Counted from the stretch's first letter, positions 35,122-46,723 are shown. The stretch is DNA of 64,000 nt from Lucifuga dentata (GCA_014773175.1 VXCM01002167.1:1-64000); one strand, 5' to 3'. Numbers and translations: made by a program. Notes: generated by a model from the letters alone, not told the origin.

Positions 35122-36364
35122 AAAACAGGCCAAAATGATTCCGAGCATTCCTCATTTAAGGATTCACATTTTCTACAAGTTTTACAAGGATTGCCACATC
35201 AAATAAATCCTGGAAGCCTTTGTAGAAGGAACACAAAAAGTTCATTTTCACCATCTTTAAATGCAGTCTGCGGGATCAAAACCGCAACCAGTGGAGTATA
35301 AATTTATGTGCATGCGTGCGTGTGTTTGTGTGTGCCTGTGCGCGTGTGTGTGTGTAGAAGAAATACAGACTCGAGTTGAGTGCTCCAGCGGTTAGCTTTG
35401 AAATAATGCTGATGGTGTCACATATTTAGTTCCTTTATGCTTCTCACTTAAAAAAACTCCCCTTTGACTTCACAATTAAATTGGCCCCGCAAACTCAGCA
35501 GGGTTAACATGGACAGAGCTGGAATTTAGCTAAAATATCTTGAAAGGCTTCTCAGTCGACGGGTGCTCGTTGATATCTAACGTTGAGGGAGAGAAAGCAA
35601 AGCAAAGGGAGTGAGAGGGTAAGTCAAGGAGGACAGGGTTGACCGTGTTTCAGGTTTTTGAGACTAAGCAGAGCTGTGTACTGGAATACCTACAGGGTTG
35701 GGGTTGGTGTGTGTGTGTGTGGGGGGGGGAGATCCACATGTGGTGGTTTTGCTTCCTCGGGATCCTGGGAAACCCCCTGAAAGAAAGACAGGCAACTGCA
35801 ATTGGCCAGTTTATTAATACTTTATTCCTAAAGAGGAACACAGTTGCAACATAAAGCCCTCAAGAATAATTACTTATCACTTGGACACACCAGCGGAGAA
35901 AAACAGATCAAATGACTCAGGGAAATCTTTGTGAAAGACTCACATGTTCCTATGTGTTTGGGGAAACCACTACACCCAATAAATCCTGGATGACTTTGTA
36001 GGCGGAACACAACAAGCTAATTTTCACCAGCAGTGAAATTCAGCCTGCGGGATCCTGAAGTAATGAAAGCCTTTCTGCCTTTAAATGCAGAGACACACAA
36101 ATACAAGTGAAAAAGAGTTTGACCAGAGGAAAATCACGAGACGGTTTAGAACTCATGTTGGCATGAACACATTGTGCTCACAAGGTTTTTCTCCACAGCT
36201 TGGTTTCGTTAAATTATGCCTTTTAACTTTTTAAAGACCCATTTTTCTGTTGTTTGTTGCAGTGTCCATTTTTGTCATTTATTTTATGAAAATTTTAATG
36301 TATTCTTTTATGCTTTTATGCACATCCCATCTTATTGCTGTTGTTATTGACATTTCAGTATTTG

Positions 36365-36560
36365 TTAAAGGACCATGCCAATAATTTTGCATACTTGAAC
36401 CCAATAAATACAATCTGCATACATGTTACATTGCCACCAACTATTTTCCAAAAGATACTACTGGAACAGTTAATATTAGAATTGTTTTTCCTACCTTCCA
36501 GACTGCCATTGGTTTCAGTTCATTCCAGTGCGCTGTAAAAAATCAACTTGTAGACTTGTA
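36365..36560 (+). mobile_element. piggyBac-like MITE, truncated copy 9
   Basis: The left part only: TTAAAGGACCATGCCAATA through CCTTCCAGACTGCCATTGG to CAACTTGTAGACTTG. The rest is lost. It is followed by a retroposon-like tail near 36620-36715. Confidence 0.75.
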
Positions 36561-36599
36561 ATTTCCCTAACAGATTTCCTAGCAACCATGTATGCATCC

Positions 36600-36715
36600 T
36601 AAATGAGCTCCATGTGTTAATCTGAATATACATTAATAGGATTAGTGGATATTCGTAATGATATAGATAATAATACTTCATTGATCCCCCAGGGGGAAAA
36701 TTCGGGACATACCCC
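36600..36715. mobile_element. possible 3' end of a fish retroposon (TTCATTGATCCCCCAGGGGG)
   Basis: AATACTTCATTGATCCCC followed by CAGGGGGAAAATTC, preceded by GATATAGATAATA, is wording common at the 3' ends of teleost RTE/Rex-type retroposons. Only the terminal 60-110 bp are seen. Confidence 0.4.
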
Positions 36716-37086
36716 TTAAACGTCATTAGTTAATAACTCAACTATCTTACTGGCAGCTATGACAGACTTTGGCCATTCATATACACACCTCTCATGAAAA
36801 TTTGACTCACTTTTTTTCTTATAGCACTTGAAGGTAATATTATATAGGCTTGCTGCTTTGTCTTCAAATGCACTTATATGTGCAAATCGTCTTTTAAATG
36901 CAAAAATAATACTTAATTTTTCAGCAAAAAAAGGGAAACATGCACAAGGTTGAACTTGAATGAATGAATATATCAGCATTGTATCTGTTTCAGGAATGTG
37001 TGCAGAATTATTGTTCTTTTTTTGTTTTCTTTTTTTTTTTTTTTTAATCAGGACTGGATTAACCATGTTTCCATTTCCATGTGCAG

Positions 37087-37203
37087 GTTACCGGAGAGGA
37101 AGTGCCTCATAACCCCAGCTGGCCGTTGCCTTTACAAGTTTATGTCGTCTTACATTTCCTGCTGGTGCTGGGGACGTACCATGATCTGTTTGAAAATAAG
37201 ATG
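37087..37203 (+). CDS. agmo: agmo exon 10 (residues 311-349)
   Basis: It starts VTGEEVPHNP, against human VTGKEVPFSS, then enters a hydrophobic segment QVYVVLHFLLVLGTY (human KIYTVVQFALMLAFY) that is probably transmembrane. It is 39 codons in both species, phase 0 at both ends. The acceptor is catgtgcag and the donor gtacgt. Confidence 0.92.
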
Positions 37204-38465
37204 GTACGTATTTGTCAGGTTTGGAACGCTGTAAAGATTAGCAAAGGCAAAGAGTAGAGGAGAATTGTGGAAGCCCACTCAGATTTTCTGGGGATTTAAG
37301 CTGGCAACCTGGTCACATACACGCTGGCTACTGTTATGTTTCGGCTACCGTCATCCCTCATTTTTGTTGCGCAATGACAAGGTGGTCCAGGTTTCTTAAT
37401 TGAAGTGTGCTTGAGCACTCCACATTTGTTTGCCAACAGTATTCCAGCTCATTATGTAGTTTGTTGTCAGGCAGAGTCTTCTATTTAGCCAGCAGTAAAG
37501 AACTAGCTCTGCCTAACATCATGACAGAATGACTGATTGGCATCCCCCTTTAGAACAACTTTGTCTATTATTTTCCACTCGACGAGCCAAAAGACCCCCT
37601 TTCTCCCTCCAAAAAAACAGGTCTCTTCAGTTATCTTTGGAAGGCTTTTTTCCCCAGGCATAGTTTTGGTTAGCCAGAAAAGTGCTGTCACGCCCAGCCT
37701 CTTCAAACTCCCAAATAAAACGGCCTGTCTTTTTGCGATGGCTACGTCCATGGTGCTCCTTCAGTTGTGGTCCCCCCCTTCCCCTCTCCTCCCCTCCCCT
37801 CCCCTCCAGGGTCGAGGGTTCCCCCACCTTCTTCTTGGCGAATGAAACGCCAGCTGGTGGTCCAGCAGAGAACACAAACGCCTTAATTGACGAGTCAACT
37901 ATTTCCCAACCCAAATAGCCTTCAGGATGCAGCAATCAGGACTTGGAGGGAAAATAACAAAGTGAGCACTCTGGTCTGACAATAAATCATGTCACTGTTA
38001 TGTATTTATACCCACATGTTCACTAGCTGCTTATTTAGCTTGACAATTGATAATACACTGCAGGAGAATTTATGGGCTTAGCACTAATTCAAAGCCATGA
38101 AAACAAGTGAAGCTACTCTTCAATTACGTCATTAGCTGGCCAATGTCTATGTTTTATTATAGGTTTGCTAAACAGTAACTATTAGCGGCAGGAAGGGTAA
38201 TTGATCTCGTCAAGACTTACCAGCCCATCATAAATCTCCACTACTGCTTTTATGATTACAAAATTAAAATTTAAACAGAAGAAGACCCATCTCTGATGAT
38301 AGTACACTTACGGTTTAAAGCAAAATTGTGATCTGCAAACCAAAGCTTCATACAAATAATTTGGAATCCTACTTTAAGATGCAATAAGTCCATTTTTTTA
38401 TCATTCTGGTATACAAAATGATCAAAATCAATCAAACAACTGAACAAGTGCTGAAAATTGTGTCT

Positions 38466-39013
38466 TTAAAGGGAACTTATTATACAGATTCCATGTTCTT
38501 ATTTTCAGCTGTCTATTTTGAAACCTTTTCTTTAATGATCCACATTGATACAATTCTACTCTACTTTGCTGGAGCATCACTGTGCACACTAAGTGGCAAC
38601 ATGATCTTTAGGTATTTTCTTTTTAAGGCCCTGCCCGAAAAGCCTGCTTTAGTTCTGATTGGTCAGGTGTGTCAGGCCTGAGATGGCAACACCCATGGAC
38701 TTTCAAATGTGGATCACAGATTCTGATCAGATGCTCACTAGCCTCATACATGGTGGGTGTGTCTAACCAGGTGTGTTGGTGGGTAAATTCACGTGTCACA
38801 TGTTGACATTAATATGTCACAGATGTTTAAAAAAAAAAAAAAAAAAAAGCTTTTGGAGCTGTTGGGACATTTTAGGACCTAAGGGTTTGTCTTACAGGTT
38901 GCATTGCAGTAGGCGATAACCTCAAGTTTTTCAGTATCTACTCCCTACTCTATTACAATATACTGTATAAATGAGGGAAAATAAAAACAAAAAAATTAAT
39001 ATGTCCCCTTTAG
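38466..39013. mobile_element. second MITE family, full-length-like copy
   Basis: It begins TTAAAGGGAACTTATTATAC and ends TTAATATGTCCCCTTTAG, giving inverted ends and TTAA/TTAG borders. The interior CACTGTGCACACTAAGTGGC, CCTGATTGG-type motif and GGTGGGTGTGTCTAACCAGG are shared with 17240-17681 in the opposite orientation. Confidence 0.65.
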
Positions 39014-40309
39014 AAGACTTTGCAGTTTATGTTCTGTTTCCGTGCAACAATAATAGAGCAATAATTACTAACACAGTTATATTTACATCAATATTTCCAC
39101 TTGCCAGCAGCAGAAAACAGCCCAGCTGTGTGTCGATGATCTTCATAATCTGTAGGCTGTTCTGCAAAACTGTAAACAAATTTGTAAATAATCAAGTTTT
39201 AGCGAGGATTAACACATTTTTATAATTTCTATACAAATTATGAGCACTAAATGGCGTGTATCATCTGTGTAAACTGTCTAGCTGCCAGGGTACTTTCTCA
39301 GTAGCAGAGCTCTGTCCAACTAGCCTTCATTGTCGTCGTCATAATAGTGGCTGCAGTAATGGCCTGAATAATGAGTTAATCTGCCGAGTCTCGAGGGACG
39401 AAAGAATAACACAATCAGTCCGCTGCTTAAGTCACTGCACTGCCACCAGGTGTTAAATAATTTCTGTTATTGTTGGCATTTTACACTTGATCATGTTAAA
39501 AATTAACACGTCGAGAGAAAAATGAAACATTTCCTCTTTCCATTTAAAAAAAAATGTGAATATGACTGCTTTCCACCTGACAGCACTGAGGGATGTTTGA
39601 AGGATTTTCTCTTGCAGCATTTCGATTGCGTTCCTTTGAGGTGACAGATCGTTAGACGTGAGATCATGTGACTGCACGTGGTCTGCTGAGTCCCCGTGGG
39701 TTATTAAATACAGATAAGTCCACATAACCTCTGATAATTAGCTAATTCTCCATTTATTACACATCTTACTATAAATAATTGTACTTCTAGACTTTTTGGT
39801 ACATTTTGGTAACTCGCTGTTGATCAGTCAGCTTTAATAAACTTGGACAGTCTGGGGTAGCTTTCCATCCTGGTGATGGAAACTCTTCACTCTGATACAT
39901 GGACCAATCCCAAAATTCCATGTGTTTGATTCACGGAAAACATAACCGTGGCTCCCCCCTGCATTCCCACGTGCAGACTCAGAAAAGATGGTTCTTATGG
40001 GGCTCACGGATTACAACTTTTTGATAAACATAAAGAAACACGGTTTTATTGCATCCTGTTGATGGGTCGATTTCATGTTTACTATATATGGCCTGCTGGC
40101 TATGTGTAGTATGGGAGCCATCAGGGAGGTTTGGCTGTTAGTCTCTGGATTGAGTGTTGGGGAAATGGAAACCTAAGCTGACAGCCCTCAGCATCCTCAG
40201 GAGACAACAGGCTTCCAGCTGCTGCCCTCAGCCAAGGCCGCAGGTTCGAGAGCAAGAATCAGACTGAACAGCACGCTCTACTCACTGTGTGTGTGTGTGC
40301 ACACAAGTG

Positions 40310-41000
40310 TGTATGTGTAAGTAGCTAACAAGTAACTTAGTGAGTATATTTACTCAAGTACTGTATTTAAAAGACCATACTGGCGATCGTGCATGTTTGA
40401 GCCCAATATATACAATCTGTACACGTTACGTTACTGACAGTCAATTTCTGTATTTTAGTTTTCCTGTTATTTTTTTCAGATTTCCTAATCTTTCAAACTC
40501 ATATGTTCAGGTGATACACCAACCTCAAAATTCAATGTTTCACCTGCCAATATGTACGTCCAAATGTTGAAGGCAGTTTTAAAATTCTCAGTAAAAGCCG
40601 TCTTCTCCAGGGACTATATTCCTGCCAGAGACATAAATTTTCTTTTGAACTGGTTAAATTAAGTAACTTCGTAATGGTATGGTGTTTGCTGTGATAGATG
40701 GTGTGTCTCAGTTATGTTTTAAGTAATAACACATTGGAATGAACTGAAACCAATGGCAGTCTGGAAGGCAGGAAAAACAATCTGAAATTTACTACTAAAG
40801 TAGTATATTTTGGGAAATGGCTGTCAGTAATGAGTATACAGATTGCATATATATTGGGTTCAAACATGTGCGATCGCTGGTATGATCCTTTAAGTACAAA
40901 TCTGAGGTAGTAAGACAGTTTGTAATTTTACTCCACTACATTTCAGAGGGAATTATTGTAAAGGTAAAATTAAAATCCTATTTTGCTTAACTAAATCATT
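40310..41000. repeat. teleost 'TACTCAAGTACTGTACTTAAGTAC' type repeat, split by a MITE
   Basis: The left piece is about 40330-40366; the right piece is about 40891-40980 and contains TTTTACTCCACTACATTTCA and GAGGGAATTATTG, wording I recognise from very common fish interspersed repeats. MITE copy 10 interrupts it. Confidence 0.65.
40367..40893 (-). mobile_element. piggyBac-like MITE, copy 10, nested in another fish repeat
   Basis: It begins TTAAAAGACCATACTGGCG and ends CGCTGGTATGATCCTTTAA. It sits between TTTACTCAAGTACTGTAT on the left and GTACAAATCTGAGGTAG on the right, the two halves of a common teleost repeat. TTAA is thus the duplicated target. Confidence 0.88.
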
Positions 41001-41424
41001 TGAATTCTTCTTCTGTTGCAAGTAGCTCAGAAAAGGTCAGTAAAAATGTGCACTGGATCGGTCCTCTCATGTTGGTTGTTTTGGCTCCGTTTTGAGGCTA
41101 TCGGGATTCAAACTACAGGCTCTTCCACTGTGGTCAAGTCCCCTGTCAGGACCCATCTGAGATGATTAGAACTTCTATGTAAACTAGGCATGTCAGTGTA
41201 AAGAAAGAGGTGGAGCGCATTGCTGCAGGATACTGGATGTGCCAGTTCACTTCTGCTGAAGGTCAGACATGTTTTGGTTGGCATCGCCAAGTAAACAGTC
41301 AGAAGACGTGCGGTTGCGACTGCTCTCCCAGTCGGGTCTCCTGTGATCGTAACTTAACCAGCCATGATATTGATTTAAGCTTTACATTCTAATGTGTTTT
41401 TTCCTCATTTCTCTCCATTCTTAG

Positions 41425-41507
41425 ATGCTGTCCCAGTTAACCATTCTGGGGATGACAGGCTATGTTCTGCTCACCCTTACCTCCCTGGGCTTTATCATAG
41501 ACCAGAG
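41425..41507 (+). CDS. agmo: agmo exon 11 (residues 350-376 plus two bases of codon 377)
   Basis: It encodes MLSQLTILGMTGYVLLTLTS, then LGFIIDQ, against human ALSQVTLLLRVCFIILTLTS and IGFLLDQ. It forms a transmembrane helix ending in the conserved DQR(P). The acceptor is cattcttag. The donor gtacat is weak at +5. The R377 codon is split AG/G. Confidence 0.93.
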
Positions 41508-42283
41508 GTACATACTGTTTGACTTTTAAAGAAGGATGTCTGTTTACAGGGTTGTACACAAAAGAGGTGCCATTTTTTCTGATATCAAGGGAAAGCAAAA
41601 AACAAAATTTCCAGTGCTCAAATTTTTTCATAGTATGGATTGCATCCTAAGATAGCTCCACAAAATTTTTATTTTACACCAAAAACATCAGATTTAATTT
41701 TAAAATTTAACATTTAAGGTAGAGGCGCTGACTTAAACTGCATCATCTTACACACAGTTGCAGTTTCAGTCATGGTCATAATTGTTTTAGTGAGATTTAA
41801 AATTTCAGGAATAAAATTTCAATGTAGAACAAGTTTATAGCATCTTTAAACCTTTTTACAGAGTCATCAAAAGGTTCAAAAGGTTCACAGTGATTTATAA
41901 AAGTTCATTTTTTTCCACACTGTCATGTTCCTTTTGCACTCAACCCTCAATTTCTCATCATTAGTAAATTATGGAGGAAGGTTTTGGTTAGCTTTGTTCC
42001 TGTACGAGGTCAGACTCAGGGGTCTTAATTTCTCCATTATTTCTTGCTGTTGTCATATATCAATGTCCATAATTCTCTTCCGAGACGTGAGGGGGTCAGA
42101 TCCATTTGAACTCAACCAGCCACAGAAACTGAAGCTGCTGTCATTAAAAACTGGGTTATTCCTGTAACAACATTACTGCAAAGCTTTCCCAGCAGCAGAG
42201 GTCAAAGGTTGAATGAGGCGACTGATCTGAAATGTTATTGAAATCACACTTGAGTTGATTGGTTGATGTGCCCTTATGTTCAG
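41508..42283. other. agmo: agmo intron 11
   Basis: 776 bp of AT-rich unique sequence. No repeat or gene was recognised. Confidence 0.8.
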
Positions 42284-42389
42284 GCCAGCAGCGGCTGTCT
42301 TGGAGATGCTGCGCTGTGTCGTCATGGTGATGCTGCAGAGAGGCAGTTACATGAAGCCCCTGCTGCTCTCATTGGCTGTGCCCACAGAG
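42284..42389 (+). CDS. agmo: agmo exon 12 (residues 377-412; last exon found)
   Basis: It encodes PAAAVLEMLRCVVMVML, then GSYMKPLLLSLAVPTE, against human PKAAIMETLRCLMFLML and GHLKPLVPSLSSAFE. The acceptor is atgttcag and the donor gtaaga is strong. The frame ends in phase 0 at E412. In human AGMO about 24 residues follow, from one further exon; that exon was not recognised downstream in this window. Confidence 0.92.
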
Positions 42390-42488
42390 GTAAGACCACC
42401 TGTACTAACTTATACAGTATTTTAACATTAATTTGCTGACAATATTCCTGGTTAGTATGTTTACATTTATTGTTCTTTGTCATACATT

Positions 42489-43118
42489 TTAAGGCCCATA
42501 CTGGCGATTGTGTATGTTTGAGCCCAATGTACAACCTGGATACATGTATGTTACTGACAACCTTCCAAAACATAAAACCATATTCTAGTATTCCTGTTAT
42601 TTTTTCAAATCCCCTAATCTTTCAAAATCAAATGCTCAGGTGTTACACCCACCTTAACATTCAATGTTGTTTCGCCTTCTAGCACTTATGCACAATTGTA
42701 GAATGGATGATCATTTTAATTTCTCAGTAAAAGCAATCTTCTACTGGGACTATATTCTCTGGCGGAGACATACATTGTCCTCCTTGCAGCTTGTAACTTT
42801 ATTTAACTCACCTTGGATGAGTTAAATAAAGTTACTTCGACAAAAAAAAAAAAGTAAAACATCTTGTTTGCTGTGATGGATTACTTATCTCAAGCACATT
42901 TCAAGTCTCTATAAGTTGATTTTAGTCATGTGCTGGAATGAAATGAAACCGATGACAGTCTGAAAGGTCGGGAGGGAAAAAAACTTTAAAATTTACTGCT
43001 AAAGTAGAATAATTTGGGAAATGGTTATCAGTAACATAACATATATACAGATTGTACATATTGCTTAGACCAATATGCACATGCTCAAACATGCACGATC
43101 GCCACTGTGGTCCTTTAA
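42489..43118 (-). mobile_element. piggyBac-like MITE, copy 11, with an internal perfect hairpin
   Basis: It begins TTAAGGCCCATACTGGCG and ends CGCCACTGTGGTCCTTTAA. Orientation is reverse. It lies about 100 bp after exon 12. An 18 bp perfect inverted repeat with a 7-base loop occupies 42793-42835, where other copies have only one arm. Confidence 0.87.
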
Positions 43119-44059
43119 AGGTGGTAAATGAAGCATTTTAACATCAATAAATCTAGGATTTCAAGTCTCACAAAGGCAAGAATGTTGGTAGATGCTTGTA
43201 TATGCTGTAGCTCAAATGCAAAAAACCTACTAGATTACTCGAGCATAAAACAGGAAGGGGTCTAGTTCAAATGTCTAAATGTCCAGTACAAAGAAAGCAG
43301 GAGGTTTCAGGTTTTCTGGAGATGACATATGGTGAAAAGCCAATGGGAAAAAAAAATCACTTCCAACCTGATTATCTCTTCAGTACAGCCAGAAAGAAAA
43401 ACCGAACAATGAAACAAAAACTGTGCCATCTTATTTTGACAGGGAGCAACAGGGCTGATAAGAAATGTGGTTTTAATTTTAAGAAACACAAGCAGCAACG
43501 AAACCACTGGACTGAGATGGAGGACTCAGATCCTCTGTACTGTGGTCTGCCGTTGATGTTTAAAATAGATATGCATAACGTCTTTGTGACTGTATTAGCA
43601 AGTTTTGATCTTGATTTAAGGAGAGGGACGTGTGATCTGATATGCAATAGAGATAAATTTGTTATTTAGTCAAAAAAAAACCAAAAACGTAACTTTCTTG
43701 CGTGCAGTCCATGGGATGTGTATAGAAAACAGCAGAAAATGACAGAAAGTGTGAACAAATCAAATCAAAAATTGGGACATTAAAAAGGTTCTTTTAGGAG
43801 AGAAATTCAACAGGCTATCTCAGCATGTGTCCCAAATGTATTCTCATACATGCATAAACTAAGACAATGTTTGGATTGCAGGAAAATCCAATTTGCTACT
43901 CAAGTTTTCTTTTTTTCCATGACTGACTCTCAATAATTTGAGATAGATAAGCCCACTGACTTGATCAGTCAGTTTATTTAAGTGATGGATTTTGATCTGA
44001 TCTTGCTCACATTCTAGTGTCACCATGTCTCTTCCTCAAGCTTCATCTGCTGTGCTTTG

Positions 44060-44070
<11 letters not shown>

Positions 44071-44098
<28 letters not shown>
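44071..44098. repeat. (CA)n microsatellite
   Basis: About 14 CA units after CTCTCTCT. Confidence 0.95.
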
Positions 44099-44101
<3 letters not shown>

Positions 44102-44169
44102 CCCGTATGCTGGACTACTGGTTTGTGGATTTCTTATCTCTCTTATACTAGTGTCAATCCTTTAAAATG

Positions 44170-44450
44170 TGGAGCTCTAAAGCAGAATTTTGGTTTTCTG
44201 TGATGGTTTAATATCTGAATTTTACTTTGACACCAGAGGAGGCAGAATAAAATGTGGCTCTTAAACAAGGAAAAAACTCATTAATGTGCCAATATTCATT
44301 GGCTTTTACCTGAGACACACCTTACAACAATTTATTAGGCTGATTAACAAAAGTGAGGCTTTATTAATGAGCTTCAGTTACTGTGGTGCTGAATCAGCGC
44401 AATGTAAGTGGTGTGATTTAAAAAAAAAAAAAAATAATGAATTTTCCCCC
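44170..44450. repeat. dispersed repeat, probable inverted or diverged copy C
   Basis: Contains ACTCATTAATGTGCCAATATTCATTGGC, ACCTGAGACACACCTTA and GAGGCTTTATTAATGAGC type phrases that resemble the 22200-22300 part (TATTAATATGAGGTGTGTCAGCCAATGAAG) in inverse orientation. Confidence 0.4.
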
Positions 44451-45444
44451 CATATGTCATATTGAGCTATAAAAAATAAACTTGACTTGAATTCAATTGA
44501 GTTATTGACATTATAGTGGTGCATTTCTCCCCAGTACGCAATCAAACCAAAACCTTTGGTGAAGAATGCAGATTTCTCCTCTCATTCATCACATAAACCG
44601 ATATCTAAGAGTAAAGAACTCTTGCCACACCAGACTTCAATAATAGACAAAGATAATTTCAGCAGCATGTTGTGTTGTGCAGTCATTTTTAGCTAGCTGC
44701 AGGCTAAATGTGACATTGTGAGTGATTTAAAGGACATCTTTAAATTCAATTTGATTGGCTAGACTGCGAAACATCTCCAAGTTAAATCTGACTGTAAAGC
44801 ACTTATAAATGTGGTTAGAATCCTATTGGCAAAAATACAGTATGTTTCCATGTGTTTTTGTTTTTTTTTTTTACAATGTCTGGACTCAATAAAAGTAATA
44901 TGGTTATTCCAGAAACTGGAGTTGTGCTGCCAGTCTATAAACAGCAAATGTTAAAGTAGCAAAGACTTGATACCAGCACATCAATAGTTAACTTATCATC
45001 CTGACAGCCCATATTAAGGGGCCATTAGTGTAAATTATTGTGGAGTCGAGCTTTTTTAGTTGAAATTGAGTGTGCCTGTGCATGCACGTGTCCTTGTGGG
45101 TTCCATGTTTCATCAAATCAAAACTGTAATTTAAACATAATGTACAGTATGTGGAATGTAAACCGCAGCAGGCAAATGAGTTGGCCAATCAGGAGCCTCC
45201 ACCACATTGCTGTTAGATGTTGACCAATCAGAGAAAGTTGTGTGTGGCTTTTGGAGTTGAATAGCAAGAGCAGGAAACGTGAACATTAAAATCAATATGA
45301 CAATTAAATTGCTTAGTGGAGTTTGCTGAATGTTAAAGCCAGTTAAAATGGTTAAACTTTTGAAAAGAGAATATGGCATGAATGGCTCCAATTGCTTTAA
45401 TACTTCTGGAGTTTTTTTCTGTGATTATCATAATTGACAACACT

Positions 45445-46723
45445 AGCTACGTTTACATGGACAAATATTTCTTCAACTCAATTGAAATCATTCTGATTAG
45501 AGATTCCAACTTAACTGTTTCCATGGATGTTAAATAAAGTGATCTGATAAGATGAGTGTTTACATGCCCAAAGCATTTAATCAGAATCTAACTTTTTTGA
45601 CATGCATAAAGTTGGTCATGGTTCCGTCCACTGTGAAGCATTTAATCTGCCAGTGTTGTTCTCAGAATTGCATCCCCACTCGTGGACAATAGATCATATA
45701 ATCCAAGACAATACTTATTCCTTTGAATAACTTTTAGCAAACATTATGGCACTTCTTAGAAGCAATAACAATAATTCCTACAGTAAGTCTATTGGGCAGC
45801 AGCGATTCAGTCCTCCATTCTTAGTATTTATTCATTATTTCTGCCGTTATTTCTTTCTTATTCCTGAGGAGGCTTGAATGCACCAAACTCACCCTGTCAC
45901 ACAAAAATAACCCTAAAATGTGATTTTTTTTAAGCATCATTTCATTCCTTCATCTTCAGAAAGTTATTTACACTGGGGTTGCAAACCTCGGCAAATGAGC
46001 CGCTTGTGCATGCATCTTGTGCAATGCATCCCTTCCTTTCTCAGTCCTGAGAAAACACTCACCAAACTCACCCTGTCACATCCAAGTAACCCCAAATATG
46101 CACTCTTGATTTAATTCCTTCATCCTCATAAAATTATTTACAGTGGGGATACAGATCTCGGCAGAAGTGGGGATGCAATTGCATCCCTGCTGAAAACTGC
46201 ATCCCCACTTCTGCTGAGATTTTCGGCAGGGATGCAGATTTCGGCACAACACCGTTAATACAGGAGAAGAAGAAGGTTTTTTTTCTAATGTTATTGAGAA
46301 AATTAAATTCATTCATTCATGCATTCATTCGTTCCACCTGTTAATATAGTTTTTAAGATGAACCCACATCGTGTCCTGGGAACAGTATTTGCGCTTCTGC
46401 TATTCTTTCTAATTAAGTAGCGTCTCAACGCAACGTCAGCTAATGTTACCCCCACACAGGATAAACATGCGTAGAAAGAATATATTTATTCCAACCAGAG
46501 AGAAACTGTCAGATTAAGCATTTACATGGATATTAGGCGCTAATATTTTCCGATTGAATGGATTATGAAAGGTTCACCCCTCTCAATCCGATTGAAAATT
46601 CCTTCCGATCGGCCCAGCTCAAGTCAGTCTCTTCTGATTGAGGCAGTTACATGAGGCATTTTTATTCTGCTTGGGCTATTATTCTGATTATTAACGGAAT
46701 ATTAGGTCCATGTAAATGCAGCT
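45445..46723. mobile_element. 1.28 kb inverted-repeat DNA element
   Basis: The left end AGCTACGTTTACATGGAC is matched in inverse at the right end (GTCCATGTAAATGCAGCT). Further 'TTTACATGGAT' phrases near both ends, with TCTGATTA/TAATCAGA motifs, give longer imperfect arms, as in fish hAT/Harbinger MITEs. The interior holds two direct copies of a block of about 150 bp (ACCAAACTCACCCTGTCACA at about 45883 and 46064) and a perfect hairpin at 46162-46217. No transposase was seen. Confidence 0.65.
45880..46220. repeat. tandem direct repeat inside the 1.28 kb element
   Basis: The order AACTCACCCTGTCACA, AATAACCC/AAGTAACCCC, ATTCCTTCATC, TTATTTACA(C/G)TGGGG, CTCGGCA occurs twice, about 181 bp apart. 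Confidence 0.75.

Larger units (their letters stand above)
35011..37086. other. agmo: agmo intron 9
   Basis: Holds an (AC)n tract (35083-35114), MITE copy 9 and a retroposon-like tail. Two stretches near 35180-35280 and 35960-36090 share phrases (AATAAATCCTGGA, TTTGTAG(A/G)(A/C)GGAACACA, TTCA(C)CA) and look like a local duplication about 790 bp apart. Confidence 0.65.
37204..41424. other. agmo: agmo intron 10
   Basis: Contains a moderately GC-rich, repeat-poor stretch 37500-37960, the second-family MITE 38466-39013 and MITE copy 10 nested in another repeat. I recognise nothing in 39020-40320. Confidence 0.7.
2809..42389 (+). other. agmo: agmo gene body, exons 1-12 of an expected 13 (alkylglycerol monooxygenase)
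   Basis: The joined exons give 412 codons that align with human AGMO (445 residues) over nearly its whole length, with matching exon sizes where I could compare them (exons 9 and 10 are 45 and 39 codons in both). The known enzyme is an ER integral-membrane, tetrahydrobiopterin-dependent member of the fatty acid hydroxylase superfamily. It cleaves the ether bond of alkylglycerols and lyso-ether lipids to a fatty aldehyde and glycerol. Seen here: H123 and H127 with E128 (box HxxxH-E), H136, H139, H140 (HQVHH) and H212, H215, H216 (HRVHH), which together match the metal-binding histidines of the family. Several hydrophobic segments (about 36-52, 164-185, 328-341, 355-374) fit a multi-pass protein. 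Introns are 6.1, 1.8, 19.0, 0.96, 2.0, 0.50, 0.52, 0.39, 2.1, 4.2 and 0.78 kb. The terminal exon was not located. No frameshift or internal stop was seen, so the gene looks functional. Confidence 0.95.

Noticed and set aside
43271..43669. 132-codon open frame in intron 12
   Set aside because: Lysine- and asparagine-rich, no recognised motif, no splice context. Likely chance.
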